The notes beneath the pieces are model-generated. The model searched no databases and had not been told where the DNA came from. It worked only from the letters and a program-made list of their open reading frames with translations. A DNA stretch of 64,000 nt from assembly GCF_018130065.1 (NCBI RefSeq), contig NZ_JAFCME010000014.1, positions 1 through 64,000 on the forward strand. Direction: 5' to 3'. This DNA is from Bradyrhizobium sp. AUGA SZCCT0158 (GTDB lineage Bacteria > Pseudomonadota > Alphaproteobacteria > Rhizobiales > Xanthobacteraceae). Shown here one piece after another: positions 24,399-30,730 of this stretch; the first letter of the stretch is position 1, and every line of letters begins with the position of its first letter. The position numbers and the translations under genes are program-made.

Positions 24399-24527
24399 AT
24401 GCGCAAGATAGCCGGCTTCGTGATTCTCGCCCTGCTCGTTGCGGCGGCGATGCACCCCAACAACAGATATCATCCGCCGGCAGCGACCAGCCACGTCATC
24501 AACCCCCTGAACATCACCAGGAATTAA
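24399..24527 (+). CDS. 42-residue secreted or membrane peptide
   Basis: ATG 24399 follows GAGCGGGACG and encodes a hydrophobic start (MRKIAGFVILALLVAAAM) and a polar, His/Asn-rich tail (HPNNRYHPPAATSHVINPL). It has no double glycine. It shares its upstream region with the GG-leader peptide gene at 17687, so both are probably switched on together. Function is unknown. Confidence 0.55.
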   Translation: MRKIAGFVILALLVAAAMHPNNRYHPPAATSHVINPLNITRN

Positions 24528-24607
24528 TCCGCCCGGGTTGAACTTTTCGAGGGGCTAGCCCGTCTATCTATCGAAAGCGATTGATAGCAATTCAAGGAGC
24601 TTCGACC

Positions 24608-24871
24608 ATGCGCCGCAATGTTTCCCTTGCCATTCTGGCAGCCGTTTCCGCCTTGACCGTCGTCGGATCGATGTCGCCGGCGCCCGCAGCCGAGCGCATC
24701 CAGGATCGCTATTGCCTGCAAGGCCGCCAGTGGGGCTATCCCGGCAATTGCCAGTTCTCCAGCTATCAGCAGTGCATGGCGACCGCGTACGGGACCGACG
24801 CCTATTGTGGCATCAACCCCATGCACGCCCACGCCTACTATCCGCGCGGCCGCTACTACGACCGGTACTGA
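24608..24871 (+). CDS. DUF3551 secreted protein
   Basis: The precursor has 87 residues. The signal peptide (MRRNVSLAILAAVSALTVVGSMSPAPAA) is followed by RYCLQGRQWGYPGNCQFSSYQQCMATAYGTDAYCGINP and an aromatic, Arg-rich tail. The four-cysteine spacing matches DUF3551. AAGGAG lies 8 bases before ATG 24608. Confidence 0.85.
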   Translation: MRRNVSLAILAAVSALTVVGSMSPAPAAERIQDRYCLQGRQWGYPGNCQFSSYQQCMATAYGTDAYCGINPMHAHAYYPRGRYYDRY

Positions 24872-24949
24872 TCTGCGCGCGGCCTGTTTCGGTCAGCGCC
24901 GCAGCGGAGTGAGCCCGACGTGTCGCGCAAGGCGCGCCCGATGAACAGG

Positions 24950-25020
24950 CGGCGGCTCAGTCCGCCATCCTGTCTTGGGTTCGAACGGCGGATGGCGCTC
25001 CAGCTCATCCGCCTTGAGCG
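24950..25020. repeat. Element R, copy 7
   Basis: CAGTCCGCCATCC...TTCGAACGGCGGATGGCGCTCCAGCTCATCCGCC lies between convergent genes and overlaps the end of the minus-strand one by about 16 bases. Confidence 0.65.
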
Positions 25021-25232
25021 CTAGGACGCGTACTCATAAATGCGAGATGTCCGCTTCTTGGGGCATTACGCAACTTCTCCTGGGCCGCCTTATATTCGTC
25101 TTCGAGGGGCAGTTTGTCGAAATCGGGCTTGTAGCCGTTCTTCTCGTATGTCGACCTAGGTATCGGGATGGAAACGCCGTCGTATTCAACCTGAGCCGAC
25201 TGATCGGGTGTTTTGAATAATCCGGTAGGCAT
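25005..25232 (-). CDS. Hypothetical protein (75 residues)
   Basis: The protein is hydrophilic: MPTGLFKTPDQSAQVEYDGVSIPIPRSTYEKNGYKPDFDKLPLEDEY, then a charged helix. A strong AAGGAGGG ribosome site precedes ATG 25232. I do not recognise the family. The last residues fall in repeat R copy 7, so the C-terminus may be repeat-derived. Confidence 0.6.
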   Translation of the reverse strand: MPTGLFKTPDQSAQVEYDGVSIPIPRSTYEKNGYKPDFDKLPLEDEYKAAQEKLRNAPRSGHLAFMSTRPSAQGG

Positions 25233-25311
25233 GATGCCAGCCCTCCTTGCTTTGGCTTAAGCATATCACGAGGACCTTGATCGCCCCGGCTCACCCAAAC
25301 AAAAGGACCGC

Positions 25312-25340
25312 CGGAGACCGGCGGTCCTTTCGTTTACAGT
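25312..25340. terminator. Strong hairpin terminator
   Basis: A perfect 13-bp stem (AAAGGACCGCCGG / CCGGCGGTCCTTT) has a 3-base loop, with CGTTT on one side and TTTTGTTT on the other strand. It may end the decayed gene transcribed leftward from 25778. Confidence 0.75.
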
Positions 25341-25471
25341 TGGGATTGATGCGCTCGACTTTGCTCTAGCCTCAGACAGTGGCCGCTATGGGTCTCTTAT
25401 GTCTCTTGTTGGTGCTAGCCGGTGCGAGAACCTATCGATCAAACCTAACCTTCCTTAAAGCTGGGCGCGGC

Positions 25472-25778
25472 TCAAGGAAGATCAAGTGAGGGATGCTGAC
25501 CTAGCCCCTTGCCAATGTTGGTGAGGTCAATACCCTTCGCCTTGACGTTGGCTGCGAAGATGTCTGGATCGTTGCCAGTGTCGAACAAGATCGGTTTACC
25601 GGCGACCTCCACGAGCGCGGAGAAGCCCCAATCCTTCTTCATTGCGGCAGGTGCCGAAAGCGTCATAGAGGATGGTGATCTGGCTGTTAGGCTCAGCCGC
25701 GGCCGTTGTAGCAGGGGCAACCACGGCAGCGACGCCGCCAAGTGCGGCCGCAAAGAACAATGTTGCGCGAAGTTTCAT
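25472..25778 (-). pseudogene. Metallo-beta-lactamase-fold hydrolase, frameshifted and truncated
   Basis: ATG 25778 follows AAGGAGGACTTCC and opens a signal peptide (MKLRATLFFAAALGGVAAVV) and ITILYDAFG. The frame is then lost, and APAAMKKDWGFSALVEVAGKPILFDTGNDPDIFAANVKAKGIDL continues one base away. These are N-terminal sequences of secreted MBL-fold proteins. The gene stops before the HxHxDH metal motif, so no active enzyme can be made. The start signals are still intact, so decay may be recent. Confidence 0.7.
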
Positions 25779-25847
25779 GGAAGTCCTCCTTCTTTGAGAA
25801 CACCCCCATTGAGGCAGGCGCTTGCCGTCCTCCACACTCACTGAATC

Positions 25848-26033
25848 TCAATTCCGCTGCGCAACATTGACTTCGCGAATCGCCAGATAAAGGCTGATCG
25901 TACCTACAATGACGGGAAGTAGTCCTATGAGCATCCAGGCCCAAGACGAGCCAGCGCCGATCGCGCTAGCAGCAATGCAAAATCCAAAGGCAATGATACC
26001 TACCGAGATTGAGAGCGAGAATGCGTCATTCAT
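25848..26033 (-). CDS. Small two-helix membrane protein
   Basis: The 61-residue protein has two predicted membrane helices (about 5-27 and 31-52) joined by GAGSSWAW. GGAGGT lies just before ATG 26033. I do not recognise the family. Confidence 0.55.
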   Translation of the reverse strand: MNDAFSLSISVGIIAFGFCIAASAIGAGSSWAWMLIGLLPVIVGTISLYLAIREVNVAQRN

Positions 26034-26113
26034 GATGACCTCCAAAGACCGATGCCTGTCGGATGAATGCCAGCCTCTCAGTAAGTTTCGGCATCAAAGC
26101 CAACGGAGGTAAT

Positions 26114-26287
26114 TTAGCCCGGATGTCTTAATTCGCCCGTGTGAAGCTGGGTGACCTCCGGCAATTTAAGGAGGCCTGTTACATCGCAATCGACGCAGCG
26201 GAACTTGCGTCCTCCCGTCTTCACGAGCACAAATCGCATAGGCATGCTGCACTTCGGGCAGATCGGAGGCGGGGAATTCTTGGGCAT
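26114..26287 (-). CDS. 57-residue zinc-ribbon protein
   Basis: ATG 26287 follows GGGAGGTCCC and encodes MPKNSPPPICPKCSMPMRFVLVKTGGRKFRCVDCDVTG. CPKC and CVDC form a zinc ribbon like those of the small Rhizobiales CPxC...CxxC proteins; compare the gene at 18540-18767. It is probably zinc-binding, with unknown role. Confidence 0.65.
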   Translation of the reverse strand: MPKNSPPPICPKCSMPMRFVLVKTGGRKFRCVDCDVTGLLKLPEVTQLHTGELRHPG

Positions 26288-26640
26288 GGGACCTCCCTTT
26301 CACCAAGGCGGGAGCTCAACACTCTCAGTCACCGACAACAGCCGAAAGCGCGAAACGGTGATAAATCACCCTGCGCCTTTTAACGGTCCAATAGCGAGTC
26401 AATTCCGAGCAGTCGACATGGTATTCAGGCACTCGGCCATTTCCAGTTCATATCGGCGCAATAGCGGTTTCGTTCGATCAGCCGGATGAACGATCGGCTG
26501 GCGGCTTCCGCACTCGACTACCAACATTGATTGGCATTGATAGTAGCGTAGCGCTTTCCAGATCGCGGATTTGCTGGCGAAGCCCTAGCGACGCGCCCGG
26601 CGAGTTGGCTTGTGACGCCTGGGGGCAATTCCTTATCGTT
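26288..26640. other. 353-bp gap without a supported gene
   Basis: I see short frames only and no repeat that I recognise. It separates the zinc-ribbon gene from the end of the Crp/Fnr gene. Confidence 0.4.
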
Positions 26641-27321
26641 TTACAATTCGCGCTTGATCTCGGGCTTGTCGTACAAGACCGCGTTCAGCAATGAACTGTT
26701 GACCTCTATTTTTCCGTTGTAGCTTATGAAGCCGAGCTTGCGGAATCGGTTCATGAAGAAGCTGACGCGGGATCGTGTCGTTCCAATCATTTCGGCCAAT
26801 GTCTCCTGGCTGATATTCGGAGTGATCGGTTGAGGGCTTCCCTCCTTGCCGAAATTCGCCAGCAGGAGCAGCAGGCGCGCCAACCGTTTTTCACTGGAGT
26901 TGAAGAGCTGGTCGATCAGGTCCTCTTCTATCCGGCTGTTGCGGGTCAGCAGATAGGCCATGAACAGCTCGGAAAACTTGGGTTGATCGTGCAGTGCCGC
27001 GACCATGGCGCTCTTCGTTATCGCGGTCACCAGGCATTCCTCCATCGCTGTCGTCGTCGCGATCCGCAGCGAATGGCCGTTCATGCAGCCTTCGCCAAAG
27101 AACTGGCCGGGTCCTAAAATGCCGACCACGGCTTCCTTGCCTTGCTCGGATAGGACAACGACCTTAACTCGGCCTTTCTGAATGTAGAACACCGCGTTTG
27201 CCGCATCGCCCTGCGCGAAGACGACCTCATCCTTGCGAAACTCAAGGATAGTCTTCCCTTCGCCCACCTTGGCGAGAAACTCCTTTGGATCAAATTTTGC
27301 TTGATCGGTATTGTTTGGCAT
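26641..27321 (-). CDS. Crp/Fnr-family transcription regulator
   Basis: I start at 27321 (MPNNTDQAKFDPKEFL; 226 residues); a GTG 15 codons upstream is possible. The sensor barrel holds VFAQGDAANAVFYIQKGRVKVVVLSEQGKEAVVGILGPGQFFGEGC, close to the cyclic-nucleotide-binding consensus, and the output domain reads ISQETLAEMIGTTRSRVSFFMNRFRKLGFISY. The TTRSRVSFFMNRFR helix resembles recognition helices for TGTGA-like half-sites, but this is only suggestive. A cysteine in the GEGC position replaces the usual Arg/Leu region, so ligand binding is uncertain. Confidence 0.88.
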   Translation of the reverse strand: MPNNTDQAKFDPKEFLAKVGEGKTILEFRKDEVVFAQGDAANAVFYIQKGRVKVVVLSEQGKEAVVGILGPGQFFGEGCMNGHSLRIATTTAMEECLVTAITKSAMVAALHDQPKFSELFMAYLLTRNSRIEEDLIDQLFNSSEKRLARLLLLLANFGKEGSPQPITPNISQETLAEMIGTTRSRVSFFMNRFRKLGFISYNGKIEVNSSLLNAVLYDKPEIKREL

Positions 27322-27549
27322 GTCCGGTTCCGTTCCCCGCGGTGGGACGCCTACCATACCATTCACGCCGCCGACGTCCTGAAGTAAAAGTGCCGCACGA
27401 TGAAGGTTTCACAGCCGGGATGAACGAGGCAGCCTCGCCCTGAGCTATCTCGCGCCTTCAGGGAAATGCACGTCAGATTGAAGCAGCCGAAGAGCATGCG
27501 GGGGCGGATGGAGCGGTCAGCAGCGGCCTACGGCTGTTGCCGTTCATGT

Positions 27550-27759
27550 TCAAGCCTCCGCGCTGACGAAAATATCGAACGCCTCGTAAGCCTGTTGCGG
27601 CGTCTTTCCTTCCTTGAATGCGATTGGGAAGCTGAAGATCGCATCCGCCAGAAGGAATTCATCCGGGACAGGAAACAGGGCGCGAAGTTCGGCGAGCCAG
27701 TTCGCGTATGAGGGCGGGTTGAACTTGCCCAAGGTGTAGTTATCGCTGAATGCGTGCAT
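27550..27759 (-). CDS. Small acidic protein coupled to a family A gene
   Basis: The 69-residue protein (MHAFSDNYTLGKFNPPSYANWLAELRALFPVPDEFLLADAIFSFPIAF) has alternating helix and aromatic segments. Its ATG shares a base with the stop of the preceding family A gene (TAATG at 27757-27761). It is not related to family B, so the partner differs between loci. Function is unknown. Confidence 0.62.
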   Translation of the reverse strand: MHAFSDNYTLGKFNPPSYANWLAELRALFPVPDEFLLADAIFSFPIAFKEGKTPQQAYEAFDIFVSAEA

Positions 27760-27959
27760 TAGTTCGGAACCTTCAGGCCGGGAGATCGCAGCCAGTCGCT
27801 CAGGTGCGATCCGGTTTCGGCCTGTCGGGCCTTGCGGATCGTGGCCTCCCGAACCGCGCCAGGTGGAAGCAATTTGGCTTGCTCGCGCAGGCAGTGTGCT
27901 TCTTCGGCAAGACGTTGCTCGAGGATTTCAGGTGGTGTGTAGTGCTGTCTTTGCTGCAT
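27759..27959 (-). CDS. Small family A protein (66 residues)
   Basis: MQQRQHYTPPEILEQRLAEEAHCLREQAKLLPPG is followed by RKARQAETGSHLSDWLRSPGL, the family A layout. The start at 27959 matches the other copies. It is coupled by a one-base overlap to the 69-residue gene downstream. The leader at 27983-28018 matches those of the other copies. Confidence 0.68.
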   Translation of the reverse strand: MQQRQHYTPPEILEQRLAEEAHCLREQAKLLPPGAVREATIRKARQAETGSHLSDWLRSPGLKVPN

Positions 27960-27982
27960 AGGGCTGCTCCGTTCCATCGAGG

Positions 27983-28137
27983 AAGGCGGGAGCGCAACCG
28001 GGCGTTCTCATCACCGATAAGGGCCAAACGGGGCGGTGCGGTGACCGGGGCAATCTGGCATATCCGGCAGCCGAGATACTGGTCAATACAGCTCACATCG
28101 CGAACTAGTTAAACACTCAAATTAGGCCACCGCAGGC
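27983..28137 (-). promoter_or_regulatory. Conserved upstream region of family A gene (copy at 28 kb)
   Basis: Read leftward, it carries GTGGCCTAATTTGAGT, TTCGCGATGTGAGC, and ATCGGTGATGAGAACGC...TTGCGCTCCCGCC. The same blocks in the same order precede the 29656 gene. A frame from the GTGAGC (28096) reads MSCIDQYLGCRICQIAP...IGDENARLRSRLPRW and could be a real upstream peptide overlapping the family A gene. Confidence 0.5.
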
Positions 28138-28147
28138 CACTCGTACA

Positions 28148-28172
28148 GGAACGTAACCAGCGCAGTTCTGTT
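28148..28172 (+). promoter_or_regulatory. Possible EcfG (general stress) promoter
   Basis: GGAAC-N16-TGTT resembles the alphaproteobacterial EcfG consensus GGAAC-N16/17-CGTT, with one mismatch in the -10. It lies 33 bp before ATG 28205. Confidence 0.35.
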
Positions 28173-28204
28173 AAACGTCGTTCCTCCTTCCAAAGGAACG
28201 CCTG

Positions 28205-28378
28205 ATGGCCGACGACAACGCAAGAAACCCAAACAAAAAGCAGCCCGGCGAAAACCCGGAGGGCAAGTTTCACTACAACCCGGGAAATATGGCCGGCAAA
28301 ACGCCCGGCGATCCGGAAGAGACTGCCGAAAATCGTGGCGAGTTACCGCGCGAGACCGAGAAAAATGCCGCCGACTAG
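28205..28378 (+). CDS. 57-residue hydrophilic Asn/Pro/Gly-rich protein
   Basis: ATG 28205 follows AAAGGAACG and encodes a very polar protein (MADDNARNPNKKQPGENPEG...HYNPGNMAGKTPGDPEETAENRG) with no hydrophobic core, so it is likely disordered. The KFHYNPGNMAGK block looks conserved from memory of Bradyrhizobium small proteins. A stress-protection role would fit the composition and the EcfG-like promoter but is inference. Confidence 0.65.
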   Translation: MADDNARNPNKKQPGENPEGKFHYNPGNMAGKTPGDPEETAENRGELPRETEKNAAD

Positions 28379-28395
28379 GGTACTTACGAGCTGCC

Positions 28396-28552
28396 TTACT
28401 CTCTCTTGAGCCTGAGTTCGGCGGTTTGCGCCATCTTCGTCCATTCGCCCGCGAGCCGCAGCCACGATTCCTTATCGAGCGGGTTAAGGGCCCGCTCGCC
28501 TTATTCTCGGCATTCGTCAGCTAGCTTACGGCCTGGCTGCGTCGTCTGACAT
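28396..28552 (-). pseudogene. Small Rhizobiales helical protein, degraded
   Basis: ATG 28552 starts MSDDAARP and stops. In another frame KLADECRE, a stop, and GERALNPLDKESWLRLAGEWTKMAQTAELRLKRE follow to TAA 28396. This is the pattern of small proteins with a xLAxECRExxxxAxxPxDKxxWLxLAxEWxKxA layout. At least one frameshift and one nonsense codon are present. Confidence 0.55.
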
Positions 28553-28781
28553 GACGCCGATAATGCACCAGATAGTTTGATCCGGGCATCACCCAACAGG
28601 CCACCAATCCCTATGAGAACGTCGTTCCTTAGTACGAACGATGGTTATGAGGTTCCGGGTCAATTTTGGAAGTCAGCACGCGTATCGGCAAGGTCTCGTC
28701 TCACCGTCGCGCAGCCCAAAAGCCGACGACGTTCGCTTCCGCTGGTCGGATAATCTGGTCAATTTTCATGGTCTCATAGCA

Positions 28782-29018
28782 TCACTCAGTCGGCGACAAC
28801 TCCAGCATCTTCTTTTCCGCAGCGTCGTACACCTTGACTTGGAGCATCGGAAACTGGGCTTTGAGATCCCTCGCCCTTTTCTGCGCGGCTTGAAGCGTTG
28901 GAAATACTGTCTTCATCCGCCCATCGACTTCCAAGCCAAAGCCCTCGGTCATCACAAGGTCAGCGCGTGTGATGTTGCGGGGTTGCGGCTCGTCCGGTAT
29001 CGTCAGAGGCTTTTTCAT
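28782..29018 (-). CDS. Hypothetical protein (78 residues)
   Basis: MKKPLTIPDEPQPRNITRADLVMTEGFGLEVDGRMKTVFPTLQAAQKRARDLKAQFPMLQVKVYDA suggests two strands, a helix and a final strand, which is a common small beta-alpha-beta unit. AAGGAG precedes ATG 29018. I do not recognise a named family. Confidence 0.65.
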   Translation of the reverse strand: MKKPLTIPDEPQPRNITRADLVMTEGFGLEVDGRMKTVFPTLQAAQKRARDLKAQFPMLQVKVYDAAEKKMLELSPTE

Positions 29019-29043
29019 GGCAACTCCTTGGGTTGCCCCCTTC

Positions 29044-29163
29044 CTATCTAATCACTGCCCTCCTCGATAGAAGAGCAACGCCTTTCGCGAAGGTCACCGC
29101 ACGCTCGGCCTGGTCTCGGCAATCGCCAGCTTGCCCGCGAAATCTGGCGGCGTCGTAGGACAT
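29044..29163 (-). pseudogene. Second degraded copy of the small MS(Y/D)DAAR protein
   Basis: ATG 29163 encodes MSYDAARFRGQAGDCRDQAERAV and then diverges from the pattern expected by comparison with 28396-28552, ending after 39 residues. It lacks the DKxxWLxLAxEW half. Confidence 0.45.
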
Positions 29164-29210
29164 GTCGGCGAAGATTACAGGATAGTTGGGTTTCGCCAAA
29201 TGAGGCGGCC

Positions 29211-29459
29211 CTACTTAGGGTGCTCTGCGGGTTTAGGGACCCTGTGGCCATCGCGTATTTCGTGCGTTATGGCATAGTCGCTAGTCTCTGCCGCCCCCAG
29301 CCGAGCGACTTGGTGGGGCCCGCTCCAAAGCTCCACCGGGCCACGGTTTGAAAGGCGTTTGGCCTTTTCCATGGCCTCACTGTCATTGGCGCAGACCAGC
29401 GGCTCGTATCCGATGAAGTGCCCGTCCTCGCCTACGATGTAAGCGCGATACTCCGGCAT
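29211..29459 (-). CDS. Small family B protein coupled to family A
   Basis: The 82-residue protein reads MPEYRAYIVGEDGHFIGYEPLVCANDSEAMEKAKRLSNRGPVELWSGPHQVARL, a compact strand-helix-strand unit common in Bradyrhizobium, with a polar tail. ATG 29459 shares a base with the stop of the family A gene (TGATG). A frameshifted relative sits behind the family A gene at 22386-22607, so the A-B pairing is repeated. Confidence 0.7.
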   Translation of the reverse strand: MPEYRAYIVGEDGHFIGYEPLVCANDSEAMEKAKRLSNRGPVELWSGPHQVARLGAAETSDYAITHEIRDGHRVPKPAEHPK

Positions 29460-29656
29460 CAGAGTGGCGCTTGCAGGCCGGGAGACGTGAGCCATTCATG
29501 CATGTGCGAAGCTGTTTCGGCCTGTCTGGCTTGGCGAATGAGCTTGTCGCGAATAACCCCCGGCGGGGTGCCTTGGGCTTCTTTACGGAGGCGTTCCGCC
29601 TCGAGCGTTAGTCGTTGATCTAGTGGAGCGGATTGTTTGAAGTGGCGTCGCTGCAT
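29459..29656 (-). CDS. Small family A protein (65 residues)
   Basis: The sequence MQRRHFKQSAPLDQRLTLEAERLRKEAQGTPPG...ARQAETASHMHEWLTSPGLQAP is nearly the same as the copy at 19004-19201. The start at 29656 matches that copy. It is translationally coupled to the family B gene downstream. Predicted to be a soluble helical hairpin of unknown function. Confidence 0.7.
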   Translation of the reverse strand: MQRRHFKQSAPLDQRLTLEAERLRKEAQGTPPGVIRDKLIRQARQAETASHMHEWLTSPGLQAPL

Positions 29657-29677
29657 GGCGCTGCTCCATTCTTGAGG

Positions 29678-29860
29678 AGGCGGGAGCGCAACTCGCGTTC
29701 TCATCACCGATGGAAGCCGATGGCGGGGCGGTGATGGGATAATCTGGCATGTCCGCAGGTCGACATAGTGGTCAAGATTGCTCACATCGCGAAATCGTTA
29801 ACAACTCAAATCAGGCCACGATTTTAAACTAGGCCACTAGGAACACAGGCACTGGCCCGA
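29678..29860 (-). promoter_or_regulatory. Conserved upstream region of family A gene (copy at 29.7 kb)
   Basis: CATCACCG (29703-29710) and CGGTGATG (29730-29737) form an 8-bp stem. GCGGGAGCGCAA lies nearer the gene. The outer part carries GATTTCGCGATGTGAGC-type and two GTGGCCT motifs (as AGGCCAC). The blocks match those at 27983-28137. This feature accounts for most of the gap between 29656 and 30024. Confidence 0.5.
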
Positions 29861-30023
29861 AGTCCGCTGTGGGTCGGTCATTAGCGGAAGAACTGAGCAT
29901 AACGAGTCCGCTATGTGCTGGAACGATAAGGCTGCCCCGGTTCGGCCTTTTTCGTTGCCTCCGCGCTGGTTCCAATCGTGAGAAAACCTCACACAGTCGC
30001 CTCGGGATGGTGCATAAGGTCTC

Positions 30024-30209
30024 ATGGCAAAAGCAAAAGTGACCTTCAAGACCGTCAGGATCGCAGATGACGACTGGACTATCCAGGCAGACTATCCGGG
30101 CAGCGAACAACGCGTGATCACCGGGCTGACCAGCAAGGCAGATGCCGACGACTGGATGAACGGAAACCGCAAGGTCGCGTGGCTCCGATCGCAGGGCTAC
30201 GCCAAGTGA
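30024..30209 (+). CDS. Small conserved hypothetical protein (61 residues)
   Basis: MAKAKVTFKTVRIADDDWTIQADYPGSEQRVITGLTSKADADDWMNGNRKVAWLRSQGY shows two strands and a helix in the W.V...YPG....I.GF.....A..W pattern of a small Rhizobiales family. Function is unknown. ATG 30024 gives the full pattern. Confidence 0.65.
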   Translation: MAKAKVTFKTVRIADDDWTIQADYPGSEQRVITGLTSKADADDWMNGNRKVAWLRSQGYAK

Positions 30210-30280
30210 CCCGGTAGGGCCGGGGATCCCGCGCAAGGCGCGGCCCGATATCCGAGATTCAGCGCCAGCGAGGCCGTCGG

Positions 30281-30529
30281 CTACTTGGCCGGGATGGCCG
30301 GCTGAACCGGTGCCGGGCCGGGCGGCGTCGGCTTGATCGCCGATTCAGGACGGGTCGGAGTGACCGTCGCGCCGGCGTCGTTCACCGTGTTGAATGTCGT
30401 TCCGGGAGGCGTCTGGGGCGCCCGTCGGTCAACGATCAGGTTGGTGTGATCTACCAGGATGATGGTGGTAATCGAGATTGCCGCGACAATCACGGCAATA
30501 ATCACGGGTTTTCGCAGAACGGTTGCCAT
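30281..30529 (-). CDS. Single-pass membrane protein with Pro/Thr-rich tail
   Basis: The 82-residue protein has a membrane helix at about 8-29 (PVIIAVIVAAISITTIILV) and a polar tail rich in Pro and Thr (TRPESAIKPTPPGPAPVQPAIPAK), probably periplasmic. I start at 30529; further upstream codons are Arg-rich and unconserved. No family recognised. Confidence 0.55.
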   Translation of the reverse strand: MATVLRKPVIIAVIVAAISITTIILVDHTNLIVDRRAPQTPPGTTFNTVNDAGATVTPTRPESAIKPTPPGPAPVQPAIPAK

Positions 30530-30730
30530 ACATGTCAACGGCCGCCTGTGCCGCGGAGTTCCGGCGCCGGAAAGCTGGCCGAGGCGCAAAACGTCGCAGC
30601 AGCGTTCACGCTGCCGTCGTGCTCCGTCGGGCTGTGAAATGCTTCTGGGCAGAGCGGCATTGTCCGGTGCCGCAGTGGTCTGTTATCACCGGACAGGCCA
30701 CCCGTTGAAAAGCCAGCCCAGCGAAAGATC

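Noticed and set aside
13764..25020. Seven similar short repeats considered as a CRISPR or integron array
   Set aside because: Spacing is irregular (0.3-4 kb), copies diverge, both orientations and truncated forms occur, and no cas or integrase gene is present.
28641..29051. 136-codon plus-strand frame
   Set aside because: It lies opposite the better-supported 78-residue gene at 28782-29018 and has no recognisable start signal.
30600..30730. Region before tenA considered for a TPP riboswitch
   Set aside because: I could not find the conserved THI-box core or suitable stems.
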